From Thiotrichaceae bacterium UBA4486 (GTDB lineage Bacteria > Pseudomonadota > Gammaproteobacteria > Eutrophobiales > Eutrophobiaceae), in assembly GCA_002389045.1 (NCBI GenBank), contig DGNS01000005.1, positions 230,288 through 294,287 on the forward strand: DNA of 64,000 nucleotides, written 5' to 3'. Under the pieces are notes generated by a model. That model searched no databases. It was not told where the DNA came from and worked only from the letters and a program-made list of their open reading frames with translations. The number at the start of each line of letters is the position of its first letter. The stretch's first letter is position 1. The translations under genes and the position numbers were made by a program. Of the stretch, positions 9,592 to 19,050 are shown one piece after another.

Positions 9592-9987
9592 TTAATCTAT
9601 GTTCTGTCCGGGCGATTCCAGTATGACAAATGCAATCGCATTGTCTTTTTCATCGCTGATACTTAAATGAATATGTTCAATACCCCGCGCATTCAGCATT
9701 TCCCGCGCAGGTCCGCTGCAGCTTATCGCGGGTCTGCCATTTTCGTCATGGACGACGGCAATATGTTTCAGACCCAGTTTGCCCCTGAAACCTGTACCCA
9801 ATGCCTTGGCCATGGCCTCCTTGGCCGCAAAACGTCTGGCCAGAAATCCGGCCTGGCCGCTGCTGCCGTTAAACTCGGCCAGTTCGTGTTCGCTGAGGAT
9901 TCGCCCGGCGATTCGTTGACCGTATTTTTCAAGACTTGCACTCATGCGATCAATACGCACCAGATCGACTCCGATACCGACGATCAC
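9592..9987 (-). CDS. acpS: Holo-ACP synthase AcpS
   Basis: Transfers 4'-phosphopantetheine from CoA to acyl carrier protein. The 131 residues open with MIVGIGVDLVRIDRM, with the magnesium-binding Asp8, and continue with FAAKEAMAKALGTGF, the second magnesium and CoA-binding block. Normal length. The start overlaps the pdxJ stop as ATGA, and prfC begins two bases after its stop, so pdxJ-acpS-prfC may be one transcript. The pdxJ-acpS pair is conserved across Gammaproteobacteria. Confidence 0.96.
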   Translation of the reverse strand: MIVGIGVDLVRIDRMSASLEKYGQRIAGRILSEHELAEFNGSSGQAGFLARRFAAKEAMAKALGTGFRGKLGLKHIAVVHDENGRPAISCSGPAREMLNARGIEHIHLSISDEKDNAIAFVILESPGQNID

Positions 9988-10724
9988 GATCTTGATTCCA
10001 GCATGATCGTTTTCATGCTCTGCACGGCTTCATGCATTCCCGTCATAACAGCCCGTGCAACGATGGCATGTCCAATATTGAGTTCGCTGATCCCGGACAT
10101 CGCGGCAACAGCCGCGACGTTATCGTAGTTCAATCCATGCCCGGCATTGACCTGTAATCCCGATTGCTGCCCGAACAGCACACCCTGCCTGATCCTGGCC
10201 AGTTCCGATTCCTTTTCAGCACTGCTGGTGGCATTGGCATAATGTCCGGTATGCAGTTCAATACTGTTTGCACCGACCCTGCAGGCGGCTTCAACCTGTT
10301 CTTCCCGGGGATCGATGAACAAAGACACCTTGATCCCCGCGTCCCGCAGACGCTGACAGACGGACTCCAGGTATTGCCCGGAGCCCTGCACGTCGAGACC
10401 ACCCTCGGTGGTCAGTTCCTCGCGCTTCTCCGGGACGATACAACAGTAATGCGGTTGTACCCGCACGGCGAAATCCGTCATTTCGGGGGTGGCCGCCATT
10501 TCCAGGTTAAGCGGTGTCTTCTCCAGCGCCCGGATGGCGAATACATCGTATTCCTGTATATGACGCCGATCCTCGCGCAGGTGCACCGTGATGGAATCGG
10601 CACCGGAATGCATCGCGATCCGGGCGGCAGCCAGGGGTTCAGGGTACGTCACACCCCGCGCCTGGCGCAGGGTAGCCACATGATCGATATTGACTCCAAG
10701 TAATATGCTGGTCTTGTCCGTCAT
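9984..10724 (-). CDS. pdxJ: Pyridoxine 5'-phosphate synthase PdxJ
   Basis: Final ring-closing enzyme of DXP-dependent vitamin B6 synthesis, joining 1-deoxyxylulose 5-phosphate with 3-amino-2-oxopropyl phosphate. The 246 residues carry VNIDHVATLRQARG at the N-terminus and ITVHLREDRRHIQ, both family signatures. LNIGHAIVARAV near the C-terminus is the phosphate-binding end of the TIM barrel. It is 63 bases downstream of recO and overlaps acpS (ATGA), the standard recO-pdxJ-acpS order. Confidence 0.97.
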   Translation of the reverse strand: MTDKTSILLGVNIDHVATLRQARGVTYPEPLAAARIAMHSGADSITVHLREDRRHIQEYDVFAIRALEKTPLNLEMAATPEMTDFAVRVQPHYCCIVPEKREELTTEGGLDVQGSGQYLESVCQRLRDAGIKVSLFIDPREEQVEAACRVGANSIELHTGHYANATSSAEKESELARIRQGVLFGQQSGLQVNAGHGLNYDNVAAVAAMSGISELNIGHAIVARAVMTGMHEAVQSMKTIMLESRS

Positions 10725-10787
10725 GGTTTGACAGGTGGGTAAAACCGCGCATTCTAGCCGTTAATCAGGCCCCGGTATAGCCGGCTT

Positions 10788-11513
10788 TCAAGGCAGGCAG
10801 CGGATATAACTTTGATAGAGTTTACGACTGGCGAGTGGTTTGGGGCCAAGAATGCCGGCGATGATCGATCGCATCAATGACCTGGCTTCGGCCAGATCCC
10901 GGGGCTGTTCAAAGCACTCTTTTTCCAGGGAACGCAGGGTACTGCCATGAATGATGACCGACGGCATGGTATTGCTGTCCGGGCTGGTCAAAGAGGGGCC
11001 CGCCTCCAGCTGGTAGTGATAGAGGGCATCATGGTCAATGGCATCCAGCGTGCGGATATCGTGATCCAGTACCAGTCCGAAACCCACGGCCCGGAGAATC
11101 TGCTTTTCATAGATCCGCAAGGTGGTCTGTTCGCAGGCGTCCCGGCTCAGCTTTGCGAGTGCATGCTCATAGGCATCAAAAAGCTCGGGATGAGGTTCAT
11201 GCCGATGTAACAGCCGCATGGTCAGTTCATTGATATAAAATCCCGACATCAGCCGCCGTCCCTGCAGGGCGTATTCGCTGTCACCGGCTTCAAGGCTGTT
11301 TACCGTACCCATTTCACCCTTGCCATACCATCCCAGCATGATTTTGCGGTAGGGTTGCAGTAATGCCTGGCTGTTATTTTTTTTCGCTGCCCGTACACCG
11401 CGCGCCACCAGCGTGATCCGGCCTTCCTGACGTGAGAACACCTCCGTCATCATGCTGGTTTCACGCCAGGCCCTGTTATGCAGAATAAAGCACGGATTGG
11501 CTTTTACCCTCAT
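10788..11513 (-). CDS. recO: DNA repair protein RecO
   Basis: Mediator that loads RecA onto SSB-coated single-stranded DNA in the RecFOR pathway. The 241 residues have the N-terminal OB fold (AWRETSMMTEVFSRQEGRI) and a helical C-terminal domain (FYINELTMRLLHRHEPHPELF is the recognisable block). No zinc cysteines, as usual in this group. It is 12 bases downstream of era in the rnc-era-recO operon. Confidence 0.94.
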   Translation of the reverse strand: MRVKANPCFILHNRAWRETSMMTEVFSRQEGRITLVARGVRAAKKNNSQALLQPYRKIMLGWYGKGEMGTVNSLEAGDSEYALQGRRLMSGFYINELTMRLLHRHEPHPELFDAYEHALAKLSRDACEQTTLRIYEKQILRAVGFGLVLDHDIRTLDAIDHDALYHYQLEAGPSLTSPDSNTMPSVIIHGSTLRSLEKECFEQPRDLAEARSLMRSIIAGILGPKPLASRKLYQSYIRCLP

Positions 11514-11525
11514 GGCAATCCTCGT

Positions 11526-12455
11526 TCATTCAAGGATCAACCGGCGCAGGGCGGTTTCGTCGTTGGTCCATTTCTTGCGCACCTTGACCCATGTCTTCAG
11601 ACAGACTTTCTGCCCGAACAGTTGCTGCATCTCCCTGCGCGCCAGTTGTCCTGTCCTTTTCAACATGGCGCCATCCTTGCCAATGATGATCTTCTTTTGT
11701 CCTTCCTTTTCAACCCAGATGGTGGCGTCAATATGAATATTTTTGCCTTCCTCGTTGAATCTGTCGATGGTGACTGCGAGTTTATAGGGAATTTCATCAC
11801 CCATGTGTTCCATCAGTTTTTCACGGATAAATTCGGCCGCCAGGTAGCGGCTGCTGCGATTGGTGATTTGATCCCGTGGATATTCCGGAGCCCGGTGTGG
11901 CAGATAATTGATGATAGCCTGTTGCAGACGGTCGACATCCTTTTTGACCCGGGCACAAATGGGGATGATCTCGGCAAATGCCAGCTTGTTTTTCATCTGC
12001 GCAATAAACGGGAACAGGTCGGCTTTATTCGCTGTTTTATCGATCTTGTTGATCGCCAGTATAATCGTCGGGTTATCCAGACCGGATAAATGTGAGATAA
12101 CAACCTCGTCCATGGAAGTCCAGCACAGTGCCTCAATGACAAAAACCACGACGTCAACGTCGGCAAGCGTGTTGAGGGCTTCCCGGTTCATGTGCCGGTT
12201 CATGGCATCACCCGGTGCAGACTGCACTCCCGGAGTGTCTATGTACAGGATCTGCGCGTCAGCTGTATTGTTGATGCCCAGCAGGTGCTGCCGTGTTGTC
12301 TGTGGTTTACGCGAGGTAATGCTTATTTTCTGGCCGACCAGGGTATTTAACAGTGTAGACTTGCCGGTATTCGGCCGGCCGACAATAACCACATGACCAC
12401 AGCGGTGGGTTGATGGTTGTGATGATGGTGTTGTCACAGGCCGATCCCGGTTCAC
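11526..12455 (-). CDS. era: GTPase Era
   Basis: Ribosome-assembly GTPase that binds the 3' end of 16S rRNA. The G1 motif GRPNTGKST is at residues 26-34, DTPGV is G3, NKIDK is G4, and a C-terminal KH domain spans about 200-290. It has a slightly extended Ser/Thr/Pro N-terminus. 309 residues. The start overlaps the rnc stop (ATGA), so it is coupled to rnc upstream, with recO following, as in E. coli. Confidence 0.97.
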   Translation of the reverse strand: MNRDRPVTTPSSQPSTHRCGHVVIVGRPNTGKSTLLNTLVGQKISITSRKPQTTRQHLLGINNTADAQILYIDTPGVQSAPGDAMNRHMNREALNTLADVDVVVFVIEALCWTSMDEVVISHLSGLDNPTIILAINKIDKTANKADLFPFIAQMKNKLAFAEIIPICARVKKDVDRLQQAIINYLPHRAPEYPRDQITNRSSRYLAAEFIREKLMEHMGDEIPYKLAVTIDRFNEEGKNIHIDATIWVEKEGQKKIIIGKDGAMLKRTGQLARREMQQLFGQKVCLKTWVKVRKKWTNDETALRRLILE

Positions 12456-13114
12456 GAAATACCCGACATCAAAACCTTGAGAGTCTTGCCGGCGGCGGCC
12501 TGCTCGGCATTGCGTTTACTTTTGCCACTGGCGCGAATCGGTGTATCCAGCCTGGCGACAACACATTCCACGGTAAACTTTTTCTGATGCGCCTGACCTT
12601 CCTCGGCAACAATGCTGTAGGTTGGCAGGGGAAGTTTCCTTGCCTGTAAAAATTCCTGCAGGGCTGTTTTCGGATCCTTGGTGATGGAATCGACATTGAT
12701 TTCATCCAGCATGTCCTCATACAGCCCGCTGACGAATTGTTTGCAGGTATCAAAATCGGAATCGAGGTATACAGCTCCAATGATGGCCTCGAGAGCATTG
12801 GAGAGTATGGAATCGCGACGCCAGCCGCCGCTTTTACGCTCCCCCTCTCCAAGTTTCAGTATGTCGCCCAGATCAAGTCCACGTGCAAGCCTGGCCAGGG
12901 TTTCACGTTTTACCAGAGACGACCGCAGACGGGTCAGATCGCCTTCCGGGAGATCCGGATAGCGATCATAGAGTTTGCCGGCGACAATGGCCCCGAGCAG
13001 TGCATCACCGAGGAACTCGAGTCTTTCGTTGTTGCTGGCACTGACGCTGCGGTGAGTCAGCGCCATTTCAAGCAAGGATTCGTCCCTGAAATTGTAACCC
13101 GGAAATTTCTGCAA
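12452..13114 (-). CDS. rnc: Ribonuclease III, TTG start, metal-ligand Asp replaced by Asn
   Basis: Double-strand RNA endonuclease for rRNA processing. The signature NERLEFLGDALL (30-41) supplies metal ligands, and a double-strand RNA-binding domain covers about 145-218. The only plausible start is TTG at 13114, since no ATG or GTG precedes the conserved GYNFRDESLLEMALTHRS. There is no clear ribosome site, so coupling to the upstream DUF4845 stop is likely. Oddity: in SILSNALEAIIGAVYLD the residue matching the E. coli metal ligand Asp114 is Asn106, while Glu109 (E. coli Glu117) is kept. 220 residues, normal length. Confidence 0.95.
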   Translation of the reverse strand: MQKFPGYNFRDESLLEMALTHRSVSASNNERLEFLGDALLGAIVAGKLYDRYPDLPEGDLTRLRSSLVKRETLARLARGLDLGDILKLGEGERKSGGWRRDSILSNALEAIIGAVYLDSDFDTCKQFVSGLYEDMLDEINVDSITKDPKTALQEFLQARKLPLPTYSIVAEEGQAHQKKFTVECVVARLDTPIRASGKSKRNAEQAAAGKTLKVLMSGIS

Positions 13115-13130
13115 TGCGGTTCGGGCGCTA

Positions 13131-13538
13131 CTACTCGCCTGTCGCCTTGATCAGATCAACCGAATGATCAAACTCCATGACCAGAACAACGTCCTTGAAG
13201 AATACGTTGGTAATCTGATACGTCAATTGCAGTTTCTTCGGTTCATTTTTCTTGGCCGGTATGACTTTCATATACTTGCGAATATTTTTACGGTTGAACC
13301 TCTTGATATTGGTGGTGGCATTGAGGTTCTTGAGAAAAGAATTCATGAGATCTGTAGAGGCCATGCCAATGGCATTGGGCTGGTTGGCCGCGCCCTTCAT
13401 GGCATTTATGACCTGGGATTTTTCATAATACAGCGGGTACAGCCGCACACCGAGTAACACATATGTGGCTATGACTGCGAGTATAATCAACAGACCAAGA
13501 AAAGTGATTCCCTGCTGGTATTTGCCAAGTGTTTTCAT
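13131..13538 (-). CDS. DUF4845 single-pass membrane protein
   Basis: Conserved uncharacterised protein regularly found between lepB and rnc in Pseudomonas-type genomes. The 135 residues have a pilin-like start (QQGITFLGLLIILAVIATYVLLG, residues about 9-31) that forms one membrane helix. The rest is a soluble domain probably facing the periplasm. The resemblance to type IV pilin N-termini is only in the hydrophobic helix; the prepilin cleavage motif is not convincing. Co-transcribed with lepB upstream and rnc downstream. Function unknown. Confidence 0.88.
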   Translation of the reverse strand: MKTLGKYQQGITFLGLLIILAVIATYVLLGVRLYPLYYEKSQVINAMKGAANQPNAIGMASTDLMNSFLKNLNATTNIKRFNRKNIRKYMKVIPAKKNEPKKLQLTYQITNVFFKDVVLVMEFDHSVDLIKATGE

Positions 13539-13562
13539 AGTATCACCCTGTTTCGTATGAAA

Positions 13563-14360
13563 TTATTCCAGAATTGTACCAATCCTTCGCCAGTCGATCC
13601 CGCCGTTTTTCAGATCCCAGTTCATCCAGATCATAAATGCCCTGCCAATCAGGTTTTCATCAGGGACAAACCCCCAGAAACGGCTGTCCTTGCTGTTGTC
13701 CCGGTTGTCTCCGAGCACAAAGTAATGCCCTTCCGGGACCACGATACGGACATTATGGGATGCCCGGCGGGGATCTTCCAGTATTTCATGTTCAACCGAA
13801 TCCAGTTTTTCCAGAAAGACGTTGGATCCACGCATGATATTACCGGCGCCACGCGCTTCGTACTCGCCGAGTGGTACCTGTTCAATGCGCGTTCCATTGA
13901 TGTACACATTCTTGTCATAATAGGTGATCTGATCGCCCGGTAAACCGACTACCCGCTTGATAAAAGGAACATCAGGATCCTCTGGGTAGCGAAAAACAAT
14001 GATGTCACCGCGCTCGGGTTTGTGGTTTTCCAGGGCCACTGTATTCAGGACGGGTAATCGCAGCCCGTAATCAAACTTGTTCACCAGTATGAAATCACCG
14101 ATGAGCAGGGTTGGCATCATGGAAGCACTGGGAATGCGAAAGGGTTCAACAACAAATGACCTGAGCACGAGCACGATGAGAAAAACGGGGAAAAACGACC
14201 GCGCATACTCAACCGGCCAGGGTTCACGAGGTACCGTTTTTGGATCTTCCGGGTCGACGGCGGCTTCCCGTGCCGGCGCCAGAAACAGGGCATCGAATGC
14301 CCATATGGCCCCGCTCAGAAATGTAAAAAACACCAGCAGTGCTGCAAAATCAAAATTCAT
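13563..14360 (-). CDS. lepB: Signal peptidase I
   Basis: Inner-membrane serine protease that removes signal peptides from exported proteins. The 265 residues have two hydrophobic segments (about 6-24 and 57-70) ahead of the periplasmic catalytic domain. Box B has nucleophile Ser80 (PSASMMPT) and box D has general base Lys135 (FIKRVVGLPGD). GDNRDNSKDSRFWG is box E. It is shorter than E. coli LepB (324) but typical elsewhere. Its start overlaps the lepA stop by one base (TGATG). Confidence 0.96.
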   Translation of the reverse strand: MNFDFAALLVFFTFLSGAIWAFDALFLAPAREAAVDPEDPKTVPREPWPVEYARSFFPVFLIVLVLRSFVVEPFRIPSASMMPTLLIGDFILVNKFDYGLRLPVLNTVALENHKPERGDIIVFRYPEDPDVPFIKRVVGLPGDQITYYDKNVYINGTRIEQVPLGEYEARGAGNIMRGSNVFLEKLDSVEHEILEDPRRASHNVRIVVPEGHYFVLGDNRDNSKDSRFWGFVPDENLIGRAFMIWMNWDLKNGGIDWRRIGTILE

Positions 14361-16153
14361 CAGTCTTTCCCCACATGCAGTATGGCCATAAAGGCTTCCT
14401 GGGGAATTTCAACGGATCCGAACTGTTTCATGCGCTTTTTCCCGGCTTTTTGTTTTTCGAGCAGTTTACGTTTACGTGTGATATCACCACCGTAACATTT
14501 GGCGGTGACGTTCTTGCGCAGGGCCTTGACCGTGGTCCTGGCAACAATCTTCGAACCGACGGCTGCCTGAATGGCGACCTCGAACATTTGTCGGGGAATA
14601 AATTCCTTGATTTTGGCGGTCAGGGCATGTCCATAGCGCTGGATGTGATCGCTGTGAACAATCGATGACAGGGCGTCGACTTTTTCCGAGTTGATAAGGA
14701 CATCGAGCTTGACCAGATTTGCAGCCTGGTATCTGAGAAAGTGGTAATCAAATGAGGCATAACCCCGGCTGACGGATTTCAGTCGATCAAAAAAATCCAG
14801 AACGATTTCATTCATCGGCAGTTCAAACGCCAGCGATACCTGGTTTCCCAGATATTGCATGCGCTTCTGCCTGCCCCGTTTCTCTATGCATAATGTAATA
14901 ACATTACCGAGATAATCCTGGGGCACGAGGATGTCTGCCTGGACAACCGGTTCCCTCAGTTCACTGATTTTGTCACGCTCGGGCAGGTTGGCCGGATTGT
15001 CAACATAAAGCGTCTCTCCAGCTGTGGTGAGAACTTCATAAACCACAGTGGGTGCCGTTATGATCAGGTTCAGATCATATTCCCGTTCCAGCCGTTCCTG
15101 GATAATTTCCATATGCAGCATACCGAGAAATCCGCAGCGAAAGCCGAAACCCAGCGCCTGTGAGGTCTCCGGTTCGTAATGCAGGGCCGCATCATTAAGC
15201 CGGAGTTTGCCCAGTGCCTCGCGAAAGGATTCATAATCCGATGAATCCACCGTATACAGTCCGGCAAACACCCGGGGCTGAATGGTCCTGAATCCGGGCA
15301 GGGGTTCAGTGGCCGGCTGTTCCGCCAGGGTCAGGGTATCACCCACCGGGACGCCGTCGATTTCCTTGATACTGGCAACGACATAACCTACTTCTCCGGT
15401 CCTGAGCCGTTGTCGGGGTGTGCGTTTGGGAGTGAATACTCCGACTTCCGTGACCTCATGGTCTCGTCCCGTGGACATGACCCGCATTTTTTTACGCACA
15501 GGTAACTCACCGTCCATAATGCGAACCAACGATACCACGCCCAGGTAATTATCAAACCAGGAATCAATAATCAGTGCGCGCAGGGGAGCGTCCTCCCTGC
15601 CTTTGGGCGGTGGAAATACACGGACCATCTGCTCCAGCAGCTGTTTCACGCCGGTGCCGTTCTTGGCGCTGACCTCGATGGTCTGCCCGGTATCGAGGCC
15701 GATGATTTCCTCGATCTCCTTTTTTACACGTGCCGGCTCAGCCGATGGCAGGTCGATCTTGTTCAGTACCGGCAGTACTTCGAGGTTCTGATCGATGGCG
15801 GTCAGGCAATTGGCAACACTCTGGGCTTCCACGCCCTGGGCGGCATCCACCACCAGCAGCGCACCCTCGCAGGCGGCGAGCGAACGCGAAACCTCGTAAC
15901 TGAAATCCACGTGGCCGGGGGTGTCAATCATGTTCAGCAGGTAGGTCGTGCCATCATCGGCCTGGTAATTCAGGGTTACACTCTGGGCCTTGATGGTGAT
16001 TCCGCGTTCACGTTCCAGGTCCATGGAGTCAAGCACCTGCTCCTGCATTTCACGGTCTGTCAGTCCCTCGCAGGTCTGGATAAACCGGTCAGCAAGCGTT
16101 GATTTGCCGTGATCAATATGGGCAATAATCGAGAAATTACGGATGTTTTCCAT
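14360..16153 (-). CDS. lepA: Elongation factor 4 (LepA)
   Basis: Translational GTPase (EF4) with EF-G-like domains and a unique C-terminal domain. The 597 residues start MENIRNFSIIAHIDHGKST, giving G1 (AHIDHGKST), then DTPGHVDF (G3) and NKIDLP (G4). The C-terminal block with RKRKLLEKQKAGKKRMK is LepA-specific. It is upstream of and coupled to lepB. The 107-base gap to the upstream thioredoxin-fold gene could hold a promoter, though I saw no strong one. Confidence 0.97.
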   Translation of the reverse strand: MENIRNFSIIAHIDHGKSTLADRFIQTCEGLTDREMQEQVLDSMDLERERGITIKAQSVTLNYQADDGTTYLLNMIDTPGHVDFSYEVSRSLAACEGALLVVDAAQGVEAQSVANCLTAIDQNLEVLPVLNKIDLPSAEPARVKKEIEEIIGLDTGQTIEVSAKNGTGVKQLLEQMVRVFPPPKGREDAPLRALIIDSWFDNYLGVVSLVRIMDGELPVRKKMRVMSTGRDHEVTEVGVFTPKRTPRQRLRTGEVGYVVASIKEIDGVPVGDTLTLAEQPATEPLPGFRTIQPRVFAGLYTVDSSDYESFREALGKLRLNDAALHYEPETSQALGFGFRCGFLGMLHMEIIQERLEREYDLNLIITAPTVVYEVLTTAGETLYVDNPANLPERDKISELREPVVQADILVPQDYLGNVITLCIEKRGRQKRMQYLGNQVSLAFELPMNEIVLDFFDRLKSVSRGYASFDYHFLRYQAANLVKLDVLINSEKVDALSSIVHSDHIQRYGHALTAKIKEFIPRQMFEVAIQAAVGSKIVARTTVKALRKNVTAKCYGGDITRKRKLLEKQKAGKKRMKQFGSVEIPQEAFMAILHVGKD

Positions 16154-16260
16154 GATTCAGAAAGGTCAGTGTCCGGATATACCGTGAAAGTCGTTTCACG
16201 GATCCACAAAATGCGCGGAATTCTAGCGGATTCTTGCGGTTACATGAACAAAAGTTTGTT

Positions 16261-16548
16261 CTATTTGAAATTCCTGTTACCGGCCAGTGCGGCAAGATGG
16301 TCCCGGTCGAGAACATACTCAGCCACCAGCACGTTGTCCTGCATCAATAGCGGAATGCGTCCGGCATACCTGCTTTGTAATTCCGGATCAGAGTCTATAT
16401 TAACAATTTCCAGCTCATACGGGCAGTCAGTGAGATGATCCGCCAGTTCCGCGACCATGTCGTCACACAGGTGACACCCCGGACGTGAATACAGGGTCAG
16501 TTTGAGAATCGATCTCTCCCCTGACCGTATTATATTCTCAGGTATCAC
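16261..16548 (-). CDS. Glutaredoxin-like (DUF836) protein
   Basis: Small thioredoxin-fold protein of the DUF836/glutaredoxin family. The 95 residues carry the redox motif CHLC (Cys25, Cys28) in LYSRPGCHLCDDM, followed by IVNIDSDPELQSRYAGRIPLL, where the cis-Pro of the fold lies in RIPLL. The start overlaps the mucD end by 11 bases; a shorter start is possible because the conserved part begins near LKLTLYSR. The same gene sits between mucD and lepA in Pseudomonas-like genomes. The redox partner is unknown. Confidence 0.85.
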   Translation of the reverse strand: MIPENIIRSGERSILKLTLYSRPGCHLCDDMVAELADHLTDCPYELEIVNIDSDPELQSRYAGRIPLLMQDNVLVAEYVLDRDHLAALAGNRNFK

Positions 16549-17980
16549 CTTTCAGCTTCAGGGCAAGAAATATGGGGCTGCCCCGGCGCTGTATGAGTAC
16601 AGGAATGGACTTGTCCACGGGCAGATCATTGACGACGCTATCGAACATGGCCTTGTCACTTATCCGGTTGTTATTGATCATCATGATGATATCACCCTGA
16701 CGCACCCCGGCATCGCGTGCCGGCCCGGGCCCGGTTTTTTCCACCAGCACGCCGTGATCATCATCCAGTTCCATGGCCTGTCTCTGTTCGTCGGAAATAT
16801 CAGCCACGCTGACCTTCAGCGGATTGGTTGCCGTGGGGTCGTTAGCCTGACCGGTACTTGCCTGTTTGGGATCTTCATCCGGCAATTTGGCGATGGTCAC
16901 CCGCAGGGTTTTTTGCTTGCCATGGCGGATGATATCCACCGGCACGGTTTCACCGACCTTGCTGATGCCGACCATGGGCGGCAGGTCCGAGGAATAATGA
17001 ATGGCTTCATTGTTAAAACCGGTGACGATATCACCGACCTCGAAACCGGCGCGTGCCGCGGGGCTGTCTTCCAGGACCTTGGCGACCAGCGCACCCCGTG
17101 GTTTGCTCATGCCGAAAGACTCCGCGAGTTCGGCGTTTACATCCTGGATGAGCACACCCAGCCAGCCGCGACTGACATAACCCTCGTCGCGCAGTTGCCG
17201 GTAGACATCCATGGTGACATTGATTGGCACCGCGAATGACAGGCCCATAAACCCGCCGGTTCGGCTGTATATCTGTGAGTTGACGCCGACCACCTCACCA
17301 TCCAGGTTGAACAGCGGCCCGCCTGAATTGCCCGGGTTGATAGCCACGTCGGTCTGGATAAACGGAACGTAGTTTTCGTTGGGCAGACTGCGGCCGATGG
17401 CGCTGACGATACCGGCGGTTACCGAGTGGTCGAAACCAAAGGGTGTGCCGATAGCCAGTACCCATTCACCCACCTTGAGTTTGCTGGAATCACCTATTTT
17501 AACGACGGGAAGGTTTTCACCATCGATTTTCAGCAAGGCGATATCACTGCGCTCATCCGCACCCACGACTTCGGCGCGGTACTCGCGACGGTCATTGAGT
17601 CTGACAATGATTTCATCCGAATCCTTGACCACATGATAGTTACTGATCACATAGCCATCCGCAGAAATGATAAAGCCGGAACCAAGCGAGGACCGTTGCT
17701 GGTAGGGGCTGCTGCCCTCGGGCATCTGCTCGAAAAATTTCTTGAAAAAATCGTGAAACGGGCTGTCCTTCGGCAAATCCGGCAGGTTGAACTGCTGTCC
17801 CTGGCCGCTGCTGGCGCTTACGGTAGTACTTATATTAACCACGGCAGCCGAGTTCTGTTCCACCAGGGGTGTAAAATCCGGTAATGAAACCGCACCAGCC
17901 GTAGCTGTAAACAGGATCAGAAGCAGAATAGAGGCGCCCGGACGTTTCAGATGCATGGTTTTACAGGAGGCTATCGACAT
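16538..17980 (-). CDS. mucD: Periplasmic Do-type serine protease MucD/DegP
   Basis: HtrA-family protease and chaperone that clears misfolded envelope proteins and feeds back on the sigma-E response. The 480 residues start with a signal peptide (hydrophobic stretch about 17-30). The trypsin-like domain has the catalytic triad His116 (SNYHVVKD), Asp146 (RSDIALLKID) and Ser219 (NPGNSGGPLF), and two PDZ domains follow (about 265-355 and 390-470). It is 68 bases downstream of mucB and completes the algU-mucA-mucB-mucD order, with no mucC between. Confidence 0.95.
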   Translation of the reverse strand: MSIASCKTMHLKRPGASILLLILFTATAGAVSLPDFTPLVEQNSAAVVNISTTVSASSGQGQQFNLPDLPKDSPFHDFFKKFFEQMPEGSSPYQQRSSLGSGFIISADGYVISNYHVVKDSDEIIVRLNDRREYRAEVVGADERSDIALLKIDGENLPVVKIGDSSKLKVGEWVLAIGTPFGFDHSVTAGIVSAIGRSLPNENYVPFIQTDVAINPGNSGGPLFNLDGEVVGVNSQIYSRTGGFMGLSFAVPINVTMDVYRQLRDEGYVSRGWLGVLIQDVNAELAESFGMSKPRGALVAKVLEDSPAARAGFEVGDIVTGFNNEAIHYSSDLPPMVGISKVGETVPVDIIRHGKQKTLRVTIAKLPDEDPKQASTGQANDPTATNPLKVSVADISDEQRQAMELDDDHGVLVEKTGPGPARDAGVRQGDIIMMINNNRISDKAMFDSVVNDLPVDKSIPVLIQRRGSPIFLALKLKGDT

Positions 17981-18048
17981 AAGGAGTTCCGTATGTATGA
18001 GTATAGTGAATATTTTTATTTGCCGGAGCAGTTGGCCGGCAGAAACCG

Positions 18049-19050
18049 TTAATTCTGCTTCACCGATCTGGCCATTTTTTCCACGGTGATAGGCGGCACT
18101 TCACCAACGGCGGTTATCTGGTAATCATCCGCAACGGTCGAGAAGGCATTAACGCCGCCCATATAGGTGGGGCCGGGCTGCACCATGGGCTGGGTAGATA
18201 TTTTTTCGATGAATACGGAGACAGTGGACAAACCGTCACTGTAGACCAGATGATCCACAGGCATTTCACTGACGGCAATGATCTGCTGTTCATGGTCACT
18301 CATGGCAAAACCACCTGGCAACCAGTTGACGCTCCACCTTGCAGGCCTGGATGAACTCCCGGTTTTGTCGTAGGTGTGGTTGTACCATGTGTAGCCTGCA
18401 CCGCTTGCTGCCGGTTTCAGCATGCTGTCAGGCATGTGATCCATTATTTCCAGTTGAGTAAACAGTATCTGTTCCAGGGTGACGCCACTGAGTGACTTCA
18501 ACTGCGTCTTCAGCGACAGTTTGCTTTCCTTGTCTATCCATAACTGGTAACCGTAACGATAGTCATCCACCGGAATTATATTCACAATCCAGGTTTCCCG
18601 TCCCAGTACATGGTCTGTTCCGACTACGGCAAATTCATAATATCTGGCTACTTTTTCAATGGGTTCCGGTAATTGTCCGGAAAGGAATTTGCGGGGCCGG
18701 GTTTTTTCCACCATGACGCTCTGATCGTCCGGAAAAATACAGGTTACTGACGTACCGTCACGAATGACCTCGCGGGCGTAACCGGTCAGCGATATCAGCC
18801 TTTCGACTTCCCGGTCACCATCGGCCTTGTGCATCAGCCGCATGACATCCATCTGGTTGTCCTTGTGGTAGACAAACGTGGCGTCGTAATTCAATTCGCG
18901 GCTTGCCCTGGACATCTCATTGATCAGGTTCCTGGCCTGTAGCGAAGTATCAGCCGCCTGTGCGGAGGCGAGGCCAAGTGTCAGACCAATCAGCGCAACA
19001 TATCTGTAAAAAATCGGGAATTCTATCCGTGGCTTATCGTGGCGTCTCAT
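18049..19050 (-). CDS. mucB: Sigma-E regulator MucB/RseB
   Basis: Periplasmic protein that binds the anti-sigma factor and shields it from proteolysis, acting as a lipid/LPS sensor. The 333 residues have a signal peptide (YVALIGLTLGLASAQAA region) and the two-domain RseB fold: an LolA-like N-terminal part with FVYHKDNQMDVMRLMHK, and a C-terminal SmpA-like part containing FAMSDHEQQIIAVSEMPVDHLVYSDGL. The start overlaps mucA by 17 bases. Membership of this operon makes the assignment firm. Confidence 0.94.
   Translation of the reverse strand: MRRHDKPRIEFPIFYRYVALIGLTLGLASAQAADTSLQARNLINEMSRASRELNYDATFVYHKDNQMDVMRLMHKADGDREVERLISLTGYAREVIRDGTSVTCIFPDDQSVMVEKTRPRKFLSGQLPEPIEKVARYYEFAVVGTDHVLGRETWIVNIIPVDDYRYGYQLWIDKESKLSLKTQLKSLSGVTLEQILFTQLEIMDHMPDSMLKPAASGAGYTWYNHTYDKTGSSSRPARWSVNWLPGGFAMSDHEQQIIAVSEMPVDHLVYSDGLSTVSVFIEKISTQPMVQPGPTYMGGVNAFSTVADDYQITAVGEVPPITVEKMARSVKQN

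Noticed and set aside
13131..13538. DUF4845 protein as a type IV pilin
   Set aside because: The hydrophobic N-terminus resembles a pilin but the prepilin cleavage site is not convincing and the position matches the DUF4845 family.
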